64,000 nt of DNA from Magicicada septendecula (Eukaryota; Arthropoda; Insecta; Hemiptera; Cicadidae), in assembly GCA_034769895.1 (NCBI GenBank), contig CM068367.1:113134654-113198653 (forward strand), written 5' to 3'. A model generated the notes under the pieces. That model saw only the letters and a list, made by a program, of their open reading frames with translations, was not told the DNA's origin and searched no databases. Positions 53,501 to 63,270 of this stretch are shown piece after piece (within the stretch, counting starts at the first letter, position 1; every line of letters begins with the position of its first letter). The translations under genes were made by a program, and so were the position numbers.

Positions 53501-55030
53501 ACTTAACGCATATATATCTACCTGCATCGGGGTTAATTTAAAGTTAAATACAATTCTTTTTATCATACAATAAGTAAAATACATTAAACACACTTACCGG
53601 AGAGTCACGTAGCGATTATCTACGCATAGTGATAGATAATTTTACACAGAAGAGAATCTCAATGCTGCCGGGAAGGAAGTCTATAGCCAAGCGGAGCTGA
53701 ACGTGTACTGCCTAAGCTTGCAACAAAAAAATTACTACGCCGCCTCGACCCCAGAGCGCGCGCGGATCAGCATAGCGAACGTATTGATAACGGAGCCCGC
53801 ACCGCTACGCTAATTAATTAAAGAAATCAGTGCTCAAGCCGTTCGTAACTTTTCATTTAATTAACCGAGCCGGGTTCTCGCCCAAACACGGCACAAATGT
53901 CTGATTGACAATTGTTATTTTACAAGCAGAATGATCACTGTTGCACACCACTATATAAAAATTATCCCGATTAGCGCTTTCAAGCTTCACAGCTCATCGT
54001 CAGATCGGATTTCTGAATATATTTTCAATAGCGCTGAATTTCAAAATTATATTTTTTTTTAGTTACAAGGTAGAAGATTTAATTTGATGACAAATAGATT
54101 TTGTAACCTAAAGCAATGAAATAACGTACACACACACACACATCTAATGGCTAGAGAACAGAAACTCAGGTGAAGGTACCATATAATGTGGCCAGCAGTT
54201 ATCATTATGCTTTTAAATAAAAACAATAAAATCTTATTATCCTATGAGGGAAAGACTGAAATACTTCCATGTATTTTTTTACCGCGAATAAATTAAATTA
54301 AAAAAAATTATTTCATGTATTTTGACAGTTTGGAAAAGCAGATTTGTAGTGGAAAATAAGTAATATTTCTAAGGGGATTTATTACAACAGGAAGGAGGTG
54401 GAGAAGAACAAGTAAATTGACTGAATTTGTTTTTTTAACTTAAAGTGCTAAATTATCTAAATTAGTCCTAGCTAATAAGAACGGCTGCAAGTAACTTAAA
54501 TTAGCGCTGTTTCTAATATTTCTGCGTTTTAACACAAACCGGTGAATATTTTGCACTGAAAAGGTCGTACAGTAACCCCGAATGAGACGTGGATTTTATT
54601 CCACATCTAAGATAAGAATTTTTTTTATATTTCTGAAAGATACCTGTTGTTTCAATCGGGCACTTTCAACGGCGAGGGCCACGAATTGGATTTAAAAGAT
54701 TTCTGGCCTAATGGCTATAGGCCTACGTGATTCATTTCTTACTGTGTCCTATTGTAAATTTTATAAATTTTAGGTTTCTGTGACCCCTAAATGTTATTAT
54801 AATTAGTTATTATTATTATTGTTAATATTTGTATTATTTATAATAATTACTGGTCACTTTATTACTATTTAGATTAAGCCAGATATTTTTAATAATGTGT
54901 CAGGCAGAAACGGTATACATCCGTCAAAAAGAAATGTAATACGGTCAAGCATCGAAAACAATATTACTGATTTATCTGTGTTTCACAGGAGGCACCCAGT
55001 AGCAGTTTATTATTCATTGCTAATAGCAAG
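47591..55030. other. Intergenic, 7.4 kb, no gene recognised
   Basis: No motif-bearing reading frame on either strand. It contains A/T homopolymer runs (48386-48420), a short (TA)n at 48849-48860 and (TA)n at 52146-52158, and a hammerhead-like motif at 53978-54003. A CCGG|GTAAGTG-like donor on the minus strand near 53594 has no supporting exon and is not called. Host non-coding or regulatory function cannot be judged. Confidence 0.4.
53978..54003 (-). other. Hammerhead-like motif, copy 7
   Basis: CTGACGA, T, GAGCT-(GTGA)-AGCTT with one G-U pair, GAAA, then GCGC. Confidence 0.45.
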
Positions 55031-55039
55031 TTGCTTTCT

Positions 55040-55046
55040 CTCCCCC

Positions 55047-55131
<85 letters not shown>

Positions 55132-55136
55132 TATTT
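55040..55136. repeat. (CT)n followed by (AT)n microsatellite
   Basis: CT repeat to about 55094, AT repeat to about 55125. Confidence 0.95.
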
Positions 55137-55598
55137 ATTTTGTACGTAATTCTTCAATATTTCTTCCAGGTTTTCTGTATTATGAATATTTTAATATGTA
55201 ATATGAAAAAACAATAACTTACTATAATTAATTCATATAAAAACCTTTGAACATACAGATTGATTCTGTGAAACGTGCGAATAATTGTATAAAACAACAG
55301 AATAAGGTAAAAACATGACAGTATAATTCAGTAAATTTTACTTGCCGAAGTATTTATAATTTGAAGAAATATTCATATGTATATATTCATAAATGCTCAT
55401 ATTTTTTTTTTGTATAAAAGGCCTATTATATAATTATTAATATTATTTTATATTAGGCCTATTATTAATAATAAAACGTTTTACAAGAATATATTTTTAT
55501 TATTTTGTAAATAACAGTCTTATATGTATATGTATATATATATTGTATTATATATAATATAATACAATACAATATAATATACTATTGTACAATATATA

Positions 55599-55649
<51 letters not shown>

Positions 55650-57907
55650 CAACGCCTTATTTCATCTAACACAATTATCTAATATTTGTGATGTTAGATA
55701 AAAAGTTACTTACCCATGATATTACTTTACCTGGGCGCCAGAACAAATCCCAGATACAAATGACACGGTTTCAGCTTAGCTCAGCGCATGGAGACACTCT
55801 TTCTCAGGATTCGTTCAGTGATTGTGGTTTTCAAGGGGAATCGTTACAAATAACACTTTAATATTTCTTGATTACTTTAATGAACGTTTAATTAATTATT
55901 TTTAAACTTTAAATTTTAATGGTAGGACTTAATTCTACCCTAACACTTATATTTACTGAGTGAGTGTGAAAAGTAATGATTAAGACGCTCAAACGACCTC
56001 TAGCTCTTATCTGGTTTGATTAAGAGATTTCTATCTCCCAAACCAGTGCTAAAGAACAGGTCTGCAATAATTTGCACGTCCAAAACTACACACCACTTTC
56101 CATTCAACACTCCTATACTATATTAGAGCTAATCTTATAGTTAAAATACAAAGTGTGCTTTTCTTAGTGTCCTTTTAAAATTGTTTATTGTTTTATTATT
56201 TGTTTAGCGCTTATTTCATTGATCAATGAATCTATTTCTTACTGTTTGATGCGTTGACCGAAGATAAGAATCCGTAGAGGTCCTCCTTTTGATGGTGTTG
56301 CACAGAAGAATGGATGTTGATCAATGATGTTGAAGATGCCCTGGCAATTACAGATGCTGCAGCCTTCTGTAGCTCAGGTCCTTCACGGCTGATGCTTAAT
56401 TAATTAATTATTTAATTAATTAACGGTTGTTTTACGCAGCGAGTGTTATTGAATGGTATGAATTCATCTACACTGCGGACTACTTCTCGAATTAGAACTT
56501 AATTTGCACTTTTGCGTGATTTAAAAATTTCTGTATGTGAATTATACACGTCTAGTGTGTTTAAGTACCGAACGAAGAGTGATGCTACCCCTCGCTTTGA
56601 GCTGGCGTCAGTTTTAAATACGGGCTGCTGATTGGTTGTACAAATAAATCATGCGTTTTTCCAGTTTTGACAATCTTGAACAGGTCGGTCAAACACTCCG
56701 TGACAGGTTCCAAACGGCAGAGAATTTCTTGTTAAAATCGTACTTCCTTTATTTGCAAATCGATTGATTACAGGTATTTGCAAATGTGTTTCCAAAGATC
56801 TGACCACAGAATATTGTTGCTTAGGTCTTTATCTGTGTGTGTGTGTGTGAGAACACCTTATTCCTACGTAGCATAATTCTCTCGTTATTCCTGTTGGCGT
56901 GCGTCATCCGTATAACTTCTTCAATTGTTAATTATATTAACTGAGATTGCGGCTACTTATAAAGCTTTTCTTGCTGAATACAATGCTGTTTTCAGAATTG
57001 CCGTATATTTATAACTTTTGAAGTTATCGCAGGCTGAACTGATAATTTGTTTTGAGTAAAATAACATGTTTGAACTGGATTCTGATGTAGCGGTGACGTG
57101 GTTAGAGTGAGATGGCTGAGATTATACGCTCTCTCTCTTCCTTACGGCGCTACACTCGTACCGTATATAGCTTTAATATAACGCTCTGATAGGACGCTAT
57201 TATGAATCTTTATAATATATTCAAACGCTTTTTGCTACAGTCTATTTTTTGATGCATACGGCATATAATTTATTTAATATTTATAAATTCTTTCCCTCAA
57301 GATGTTTTTCCCTTATTTGGTACATGTTTCGGGAATCATATTGTTCCCATCCTCCGCCTTCCTGATTTTATATCTTGTGGAGTATTTGTGTTTTGGTTTG
57401 TTGTTGTTATGGTTTCCTGTTGGGTTTTGCTATTTTATACTGGTGTTATTGTGTGTAATTGTGGTGTATATATTAGCTTTTTGAGTATTTTCGATGTTGA
57501 GTGCTTTGAAAATAGTCTCATGTTTTGTATTGATTTGTATTTGTTCAGGTATTAGTTTTTTTTGTTTTTGTATATTTGTAAATTTTCCCATATGTTCATA
57601 GCATATTAAAAATAATAGGCCTAATATAGCCTATTAAAAATATTTAATGTTTATATTTTATTCATTTTATTACATTTATAATTTTAAATAAAATCATCTT
57701 GTTTGAATTGATGTTTATTTGAATTTGTTCTTTAATTAGCAAATTATTATTAGCCTATTTAAATTTTTGTCTCAAACTTATTTTTGAGTATATTATTATT
57801 TTGTTTGTAAGTATTGACATTTTCTCAAATATTTATTTCGTGACCTTTAGCATGTTTTTAATTAATTTAATATTTTGAATGTCTGAAAATTAAAATTTAT
57901 CGTTTAG
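55126..57907. other. Intergenic, no gene recognised
   Basis: AT-rich. It contains compound (TA)n/(TG)n tracts at 55530-55646 and TTAA-rich sequence at 56396-56423. No supported gene; the open frame 57302-57484 is hydrophobic by T-richness only. Confidence 0.4.
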
Positions 57908-58126
57908 TCAGTATGTAGTTAAATTAGACTTGTAAATATTCGGTTTTAAAAACGCATTGCGGTGTTGAAGGAAACTATCGATTAGCTTTTTCTTTGTATG
58001 GCCTACGAAAAACTTATTACAATCCAGACATTCTATTTTGTATACTAAATTTTTAATTGTAAATTTAGTTTTACGTTTTATTTTCATAAAAAAAACTATT
58101 ATTATAATATATTTTAAAGTTAGCAT
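57908..58126 (-). pseudogene. Penelope-like GIY-YIG endonuclease fragment
   Basis: The open frame reads NLVYKIECLDCNKFFVGHTK, KKLIDSFLQHRNAFLKPNIY, KSNLTTY. VYKI-x-C-x-x-C-x-K-F-(Y/F)-(V/I)-G-x-T is the Cys-containing GIY-YIG signature of Penelope-like elements (Tyr-Gly of YIG is Phe-Val-Gly here), followed by the R/D-x-F-x-x-H motif. The RT part is not present upstream. Probably dead. Confidence 0.65.
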
Positions 58127-58436
58127 TATTTTACTTAGTTTGTGATTTACATTTTTGTAATTAGTAATTAATTGTAATTTCTGTAATTGTATTATTTATG
58201 TTATCATTAATAGATGGAATTTTAGATGTAGCTTTATGAGGGGCTTATTTAGTTTGTTTATGGTTTATATTATTTTCTAATTTACATATTTTTTTTATTT
58301 TGTATTAATTATCTATTTATATTTTTTCATAATGTTTCTTTCTTTGCTCCTTTCATTGGCATTTAATGGGATTCTAAACATTCAGTACCGTATATTAAGA
58401 ATTAAATGCTGAGTAGAGGGAAAGTGAGTGTTCGAA
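58127..58436. other. Intergenic, AT-rich
   Basis: Nothing recognised; base composition rises sharply in G+C from about 58430. Confidence 0.4.
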
Positions 58437-58620
58437 AACACTTCCGGGTTCCGAACGAAAACACTACCGGGTTCCAGTTCATGACGACATAGAGGCACTG
58501 GCAGCTGGTGTCCGAGCTGTCCATGTGACGTCACTGTTTTGTGTGTGTGTATGTATGTGTGTGTATGTGTGACTGAAACACTTCCGTGTTCCAGTTCATG
58601 ACATCACACAGAGGCCCAAG
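58437..58620. repeat. Direct repeats with CACTTCCGGGTTCC motif
   Basis: ACACTTCCG(G/T)GTTCC-type blocks occur at 58438, 58460 and 58578. The last two are followed by AGTTCATGAC(G/A), then ACA-AGAGGC. The copies are separated by a (TG)n-rich patch (58539-58570). Confidence 0.65.
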
Positions 58621-58710
58621 TCGCTGGCGTCCGTATGGCTAAAACCTGTTTCAAGACGTCACGGAGGCCGTGGTTTCTGCATGTCCAAAATTTGGTAGCC
58701 GAAAACAATG

Positions 58711-59130
58711 TGTAGCGGATGGGGGTACCCGGAATTCGGCGGTTGCCCGGACGCGCAGAGGCGATGTCATCGGGTACCGTTACTCGAAATTTTGGGGGTA
58801 TCGGGTACCGTTACCCGAAATGTTTAAATCAACGGATGGGGGTACCCGAAATTTGTGGGTACGCCCACATGACGCATGTATAAAACACTGGTTATGACGA
58901 AGCAGGAGGCTGGGTGGATATGCTAGCTGGTTCGACGACTACGTGATGTCTGAAATTTGACACCCGAAATGTTTAGAACAACGGATGGGGGTACCCCGAA
59001 ATTTTTGTTGTTCAATATTTGACAACCGAAATGTTTAAAACAACGGATGGGGGTACCTGAAATCTCTTGGTGTCCGAAATTTAACACCCGAAATGTTTAA
59101 ATCAACGGATGGGGGTACCCGACATGACGC
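58711..59130. repeat. GC-rich tandem repeat with GGATGGGGGTACC core, unit 62 bp
   Basis: ACGGATGGGGGTACC starts at 58832, 58981, 59043 and 59105, with a variant at 58714. The last three are exactly 62 bp apart; the earlier spacing is 149 bp. Units also share CCCGAAATGTTTA-A-CA. CATGACGCATGT occurs twice (58869 and 59123). The array lies between AT-rich flank and the tRNA-like gene. Confidence 0.85.
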
Positions 59131-59167
59131 ATGTGCTCGACTGCGAGGCGAGACAGTTGGTTTCCGC

Positions 59168-59173
59168 AAAAAA
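59168..59173 (-). terminator. RNA polymerase III terminator of the tRNA-like gene
   Basis: TTTTTT on the minus strand, eight bases after the tRNA 3' end. Confidence 0.7.
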
Positions 59174-59181
59174 TAAATTAT

Positions 59182-59252
59182 GGCCCCTCCGGGATTTGAA
59201 CCCGGGACCTCCGGTACTCCAAACCGGCATGCATCCACTACACCAAGGGGCC
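59182..59252 (-). tRNA. tRNA-like gene, anticodon GGA, class I structure
   Basis: 71 nt folding fully: acceptor GGCCCCT/AGGGGCC (7 bp), D arm GTGT-AGTGGAT-GCAT, anticodon arm CCGGT-TTGGAGT-ACCGG (5 bp, loop 7), 5-nt variable loop, T arm CCGGG-TTCAAAT-CCCGG. The A box (TGGTGTAGTGG) and B box (GGTTCAAATCC) are near consensus. GGA would read UCC/UCU serine codons, but serine tRNAs have a long variable arm and this has five bases, so identity is uncertain. It could be a functional tRNA, a SINE head or a virus-borne tRNA. Confidence 0.75.
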
Positions 59253-59950
59253 GTTGTCGTTTAACTGTAATTATTTTTGTACTTATACTTCTCGTCTCTT
59301 ACTTGCAACTATGAGGTGGACGAGTGATATCTACTGTTGTCCTATGTGTAAAACCATAAAAGCACAATATTTAAGTTTATTTATTATTAAAAATAAATAA
59401 ACATTTTTTATACTTTTATTTTTTACCTCTCATCCTCTTCCTAGCGGCCAGAGGCGAATGAGAGACCGCTACGCTTTTTTTAACGTGGTTTCCCCAACTT
59501 TACAGATTCGTAAAGCAGGCCTACTCCACGTTATCTATCGCTGTACTATTGACTAATACAGTCGTAGATAATGATAAGATACACTATGCAATGCTAAGTC
59601 AATGTATAAAAGCAGTACATATATTTTTTATTTATTTACTTTATTTTTATTTTTTTATTTTTTTATCGGGTGTATATGTTGTTCATACATGATGCGTATT
59701 CACATTTGCTGTACCGTAATGAGTAATTTTCACACCCATACTGGTCCTTGACGAGATTACAGGTATATCTACCGTGCCAGTGACCCGTCTCGAACTACCA
59801 GGACTACGTTTATGAGTATTTCTACCGCGACAGTGACGTAGTCAAGGTTAACACTCACGCACACACTACGGTACCTAATTCTACGTTTATGGACATTTCT
59901 GTCACGTAGCATTCACACTAACACTATGATGAAAACATGTTCACAACCGA
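59253..59950. other. Non-coding stretch between tRNA-like gene and viral block
   Basis: No coding region. It holds an imperfect direct repeat (CTACGTTTATG...TTTCT...GTGACGTAG around 59803-59840; CTACGTTTATG...TTTCTGTCACGTAG at 59880-59909), A/T tracts at 59617-59666 and a plus-strand TATA-like TATAAAAG at 59605. It could be the non-coding end of the viral element; no terminal inverted repeat can be tested because the other end is outside the window. Confidence 0.4.
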
Positions 59951-60457
59951 CTATATTTTATTTCGTTGCCGCAACCATTCTGCATAAAACAAAGCTTTGC
60001 GCAATGCACAGTGTAAGGGGGGAGTGGTAACGGGTTGACGATGAGGAACAGGACATTGTATGGTGGGTACAAAGGATCTAGGAACTACAGGTGCTTGAAT
60101 ATCGTTTAAGTCAATCACCTCACCATGGTGATACATCTGTCGTAAGAAATTTGCCTTCTCAAACCCTTTTGTATAGACAACAGAACTGTCTGAAAAAAAG
60201 TCTGCAACGATGCGTACCATATTCTTGTACGGTACATTACCATCGTTCCACCGAATTCTGTGATAATGTGTTTCCAACCAGTCATTGATTTTTTGAAATT
60301 TCAGGTGCAGTCGTGCACGTTCGTATGGTGGAGCGAACAACACGATAACAAAACGTCCGGTTGTTATATCAACTGCAACGAACTCTTTGATTACATATTC
60401 ATTTTTGTCACCACGAAACGCTTCAAACTCGGCAATAACCGTCCTATTCAAGTTCAT
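59951..60457 (-). CDS. Conserved Polinton/adintovirus-type protein, possible degenerate DnaQ-like fold
   Basis: 168 residues from the ATG at 60457 (an upstream GTG start is unnecessary). The ATG overlaps the previous stop as ATGA, so translation is probably coupled. I recall proteins of this type next to capsid genes in arthropod Polinton-like elements; function is not established. The N-terminus has an acidic strand (VIAEFEAF), the middle SSVVYTKGFEKANFLRQM, and the C-terminus HCALRKALFYAEWL. This order resembles DxE, the central region and HxAxxD of DEDDh exonucleases, but the last Asp is Lys, so it may be a non-catalytic relative. AATAAA (59957-59962) overlaps the final codons. Confidence 0.65.
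   Translation of the reverse strand: MNLNRTVIAEFEAFRGDKNEYVIKEFVAVDITTGRFVIVLFAPPYERARLHLKFQKINDWLETHYHRIRWNDGNVPYKNMVRIVADFFSDSSVVYTKGFEKANFLRQMYHHGEVIDLNDIQAPVVPRSFVPTIQCPVPHRQPVTTPPLHCALRKALFYAEWLRQRNKI
59957..59962 (-). promoter_or_regulatory. Poly(A) signal AATAAA overlapping the last codons of the viral block
   Basis: On the minus strand AATAAA lies within the Asn-Lys codons just before the TAG stop at 59951-59953. Confidence 0.5.
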
Positions 60458-61104
60458 TTTTCCGAGTGACACTTGTTCGCATCGAATACGTTAATTTTTT
60501 CAAATTCCCCCTCTACTTTTCCTTCCAATACCAGTTCATCGTAAAGACGATCAAATGTTAGCTGTTGGTCATGACGACTGCTTTCCAATCGAAAAAACGA
60601 GGGGAAAAAGAAGGATGGTGGTACATAACACCCCTTGGCTACTACCTGATTAATGTACGACTTGAAGTGATCTTGATCATAAAACAAGCGAACAAGATAT
60701 TTCTTTAGTACTGTTAATAAACAACCAAAACGGATCCACTCGGGTTCTGTGAAAACAAATTTTTCGGTCTTACTACCTTTAATCCGAACAAACGTTTTCC
60801 CAAAGTTACGACTGATCATCACACTCTTCTTCTTTTCACGGTTTTCACCTTCTTCGTACAATAACATACTGGATAGTAGCTGTTCACGAAAGATCAACAA
60901 GTAATTCCACTCAGAAAAGTCAAGTAATATGCGTTTCTTTTTTCCGTTTGTAAACAAAACACCCGGTTCATAGTTGAGTTCGTTAAACAGTCCGACGGTA
61001 ACGAACTTAGTGTAAGAGTTAATAGGATATGCAAGAGATAAGTAAACGTTATACTCACAATGCCTGCCGCTGCTGCTGGCGCCGCTACCACAGTCACCTT
61101 CCAT
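60454..61104 (-). CDS. 216-residue viral protein, possible PC4-like DNA-binding fold
   Basis: Intact frame from ATG 61104, 82 bp after the major capsid stop. A short Gly/Ser/Cys-rich N-terminus is followed by two similar strand-helix blocks: KKKRILLDFSEWNYLLIFRE, then KSVMISRNFGKTFVRIKGSK with EKFVFTEPEWIRFGCLLTVL. The basic strand pattern followed by F-x-(E/P)-x-EW-x-x-L is reminiscent of PC4-type single-stranded DNA-binding proteins; this is inference from pattern only. The stop codon overlaps the start of the next gene (ATGA). A TATA-like TTTATAAAGATA lies at 61151-61162 upstream. Confidence 0.65.
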   Translation of the reverse strand: MEGDCGSGASSSGRHCEYNVYLSLAYPINSYTKFVTVGLFNELNYEPGVLFTNGKKKRILLDFSEWNYLLIFREQLLSSMLLYEEGENREKKKSVMISRNFGKTFVRIKGSKTEKFVFTEPEWIRFGCLLTVLKKYLVRLFYDQDHFKSYINQVVAKGCYVPPSFFFPSFFRLESSRHDQQLTFDRLYDELVLEGKVEGEFEKINVFDANKCHSEK

Positions 61105-61150
61105 CGTTGAGACGGACTGATCTTGTTACAAGCTAGAGATCGCTAATACC

Positions 61151-61162
61151 TATCTTTATAAA
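61151..61162 (-). promoter_or_regulatory. TATA-like sequence upstream of the 216-residue gene
   Basis: TTTATAAAGATA in the 82-bp gap between viral genes. A TCAGTC initiator-like site follows about 42 bases downstream, longer than the usual 30, so the pairing is doubtful. Confidence 0.3.
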
Positions 61163-61186
61163 CTGGTAGAGGGGAGAACAAGTTTT

Positions 61187-62422
61187 TTATGACAAACGAT
61201 GAACAGTATTCGACAACGCTGTGTACTGTACTATCCTATCGTGAATAATCAAAGCGTAAGCGGTGGTTTTATCTGGAAAATTGTTACTGGATTCAAATTC
61301 TAAACGCACATCAACGGCAGACGACTTGATTGGTTCTTCTTGTCTGGAACAATCGATGACAAACAACGGTGCTTTCGTTATAAATTCATTAGGTGTCAAA
61401 AGAGGCGTTCTGTTGCGACGGTCGTAGTATGATGTTTGAAAACGTGTATACATGTCGTAGAACAGTGCGTAACGTTTTTTTTCGATATCCTGGTTCAGGT
61501 TATCGTACGGATAGTATTTATCGTTCAGAAATAGCTTGACATTCGATAAATTGCAGTGATCAAATTCCGACGCGTTTTTCGCTATATTGTTCTTTCTGTC
61601 CGTCTGAAATATTAGTATCACATACCGTGGTTTTTCCAACTGTGACGATGTCTTCAAGGTCCACGAATGTCGATTTGTCGTCGGTAGAACGGGATACTCA
61701 TGCAATTCCCAACTGCGGAACGGCATCACCAGTTCATGATCCTCCTCGATGTGCTCCAATAGCGGTATTTGGTACTTGTTTGACACGCGCACATAGGGCA
61801 TCTTCCAGTGTACTTTGTTTATTACGAGATTACCGTTTGCAGTTGCACCTGATTCTTTTAGCACCATTGCGTTCTGATCGGTAGAGGTACGCAACAGAAT
61901 CAATTCTTGCTTAACGTTCAGCATGATGCGTGTATAGTCTTCGTTGAAACCGAGTAGCATTTTTAACGGAAGACAAAACGTAAAATCACCGGTACTCTCG
62001 TGTACTGTCAACGACTCGTCGGTTGTCGTCACCCATCCTGCATTGATTAGATGCTTTCTTTCATGCTCGTTGCTCGATAGTAACAATTTCACAGTGCTCG
62101 TAATTCCAACGTTTTTCGTACGATCTACTTCCACACCGCACACTTCGTAACGGATCTCCTCAAACAAGAAAGCCATTGCATTGTTGATTAATTTCACGTT
62201 CAACGCTGTGTCGGTAGCGTTAACCTTGGTCAATGTTCCTTCGATGTACAGAAAACTCTCCGCCGGTAAAGTGAAAACATCCTGTTGTTGGATGGGTATA
62301 CGTATTTCATCGTTGTTACCGTATCGGGTGGAAGCATACGGTGTGTGCGTACGATATTCGAACTCAACGATTCTGTTATCGAAAGCCGCTCCTCGTTCGA
62401 TAGCTAGAATTTCACCCGACAT
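61187..62422 (-). CDS. Predicted major capsid (hexon-like, double jelly-roll) protein
   Basis: 411 residues from ATG 62422; the frame is also open for nine more codons to a TTG that I do not use. Motifs: FEYRTHTPYAST near residue 25, NDEIRIPIQQQDVFTLPAES near 40, FLFEEIRYEVCGVEVDRTKN near 85, FCLPLKMLLGFNEDYTRIML near 145, LVMPFRSWELHEYPVLP in the middle, EKPRYVILIFQT and APLFVIDCSRQEE toward the end. I recognise this as the capsid-type protein common in arthropod Polinton/adintovirus-like elements; the many beta strands and the repeated overall layout fit a double jelly-roll. Shorter than classical hexons. Neighbours (protease, penton-like protein) support a capsid role. Confidence 0.7.
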   Translation of the reverse strand: MSGEILAIERGAAFDNRIVEFEYRTHTPYASTRYGNNDEIRIPIQQQDVFTLPAESFLYIEGTLTKVNATDTALNVKLINNAMAFLFEEIRYEVCGVEVDRTKNVGITSTVKLLLSSNEHERKHLINAGWVTTTDESLTVHESTGDFTFCLPLKMLLGFNEDYTRIMLNVKQELILLRTSTDQNAMVLKESGATANGNLVINKVHWKMPYVRVSNKYQIPLLEHIEEDHELVMPFRSWELHEYPVLPTTNRHSWTLKTSSQLEKPRYVILIFQTDRKNNIAKNASEFDHCNLSNVKLFLNDKYYPYDNLNQDIEKKRYALFYDMYTRFQTSYYDRRNRTPLLTPNEFITKAPLFVIDCSRQEEPIKSSAVDVRLEFESSNNFPDKTTAYALIIHDRIVQYTALSNTVHRLS

Positions 62423-62536
62423 TATTTTAATCGTATAATTTGAATCCAAGTGAAAGTAAGAAACGCTTGTTCCTTGATGTCAATCGCTTCAACGTTGAAC
62501 ACCGACTACCATGTTTCTTTCGTACACACTCCCTTT

Positions 62537-63262
62537 TTACAGGTGACGTTTGTCCGAAATACAATCCCATATTTTCAGATGCAGTCGTATCGTGATAACT
62601 TCACCGCGAAAATCAACTAAATCCCCGTCCTGATCAACGAGAGACAATATGATGTTGTCAACGCGTTGTACGTTTACCGGTAAGTATATTACGTTTGTCG
62701 GTGTTTCAACTATTTTGAAACCTGGTGCCACGGTCGGATAAAACGAATGCAACGTGTGCTGTTCCTGACCGTCCTTGTACGCACCCTGTACGATATTACT
62801 CCGTACGTGAACGGTGTTAACTTTGATTATGTCGACGGGTACGTTCGACTCGTGTGTTTTATACGCTTCCAGCTGCTGATTCTCCTTGAATCCTAACATA
62901 CTTGCAATGGTATTCGGTGTATGCGAAAAGTCGATGACATGCTTACAGTAAATTTCACACTTTAATGTGTTGTTGTTTGGACGTAAACTGATTGTTCTCT
63001 CGCCTAACTGTTTCTGCAGATACGTTTCCATATCACTGATTTCATAGGTGCCGGTAGGCAACTTGATGACGGACCACTGATCCTTGGAAATTTTTACTGG
63101 AAATGCATTATTTTTTCCTTCAGTAACGTTTGGTATTGAATTATACGATGTAAAATCCAATAGTCCAACGTACCATTCACCGTATAACTCGAGAGGTGGG
63201 AAAAAGTTACACACGAGATTCGCAGCGTCGGTACCCGTCACGGTAACCGTTAGCGACGACAT
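62537..63262 (-). CDS. Predicted minor capsid (penton-like) protein
   Basis: 241 residues, ATG at 63262 only 8 bp after the protease stop, 114 bp before the major capsid start. Motifs: YVGLLDFTSYNSIPNVTEGK, LPTGTYEISDMETYLQKQLG, SLRPNNNTLKCEI, STLGF-like ASMLGFKENQ, VNTVHVRSNIVQG, VIYLPVNVQRVDNI and VDFRGEVITIRLHLKIWD at the end. This motif series is known to me from the minor capsid gene beside the protease in Polinton-type elements of insects. The beta-rich pattern fits a single jelly-roll. Function is inferred from family and position. Confidence 0.72.
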   Translation of the reverse strand: MSSLTVTVTGTDAANLVCNFFPPLELYGEWYVGLLDFTSYNSIPNVTEGKNNAFPVKISKDQWSVIKLPTGTYEISDMETYLQKQLGERTISLRPNNNTLKCEIYCKHVIDFSHTPNTIASMLGFKENQQLEAYKTHESNVPVDIIKVNTVHVRSNIVQGAYKDGQEQHTLHSFYPTVAPGFKIVETPTNVIYLPVNVQRVDNIILSLVDQDGDLVDFRGEVITIRLHLKIWDCISDKRHL

Positions 63263-63270
63263 GCTGAAGT

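Noticed and set aside
53560..53660. Minus-strand GTAAGTG donor-like site suggesting a host first exon
   Set aside because: No acceptor, coding exon or promoter could be linked to it.
57302..57484. Hydrophobic 60-residue frame resembling a membrane protein
   Set aside because: Hydrophobicity follows from T-rich DNA; no homology motif or context.
58670..58897. Open frame across the GC-rich tandem repeat
   Set aside because: It follows the repeat units and has no conserved motif; the repeat explains the openness.
59035..59238. Open frame on the minus strand over the tRNA-like gene (GVPEVPGSNPGGA)
   Set aside because: This is the well-known translation shadow of a tRNA, not a protein.
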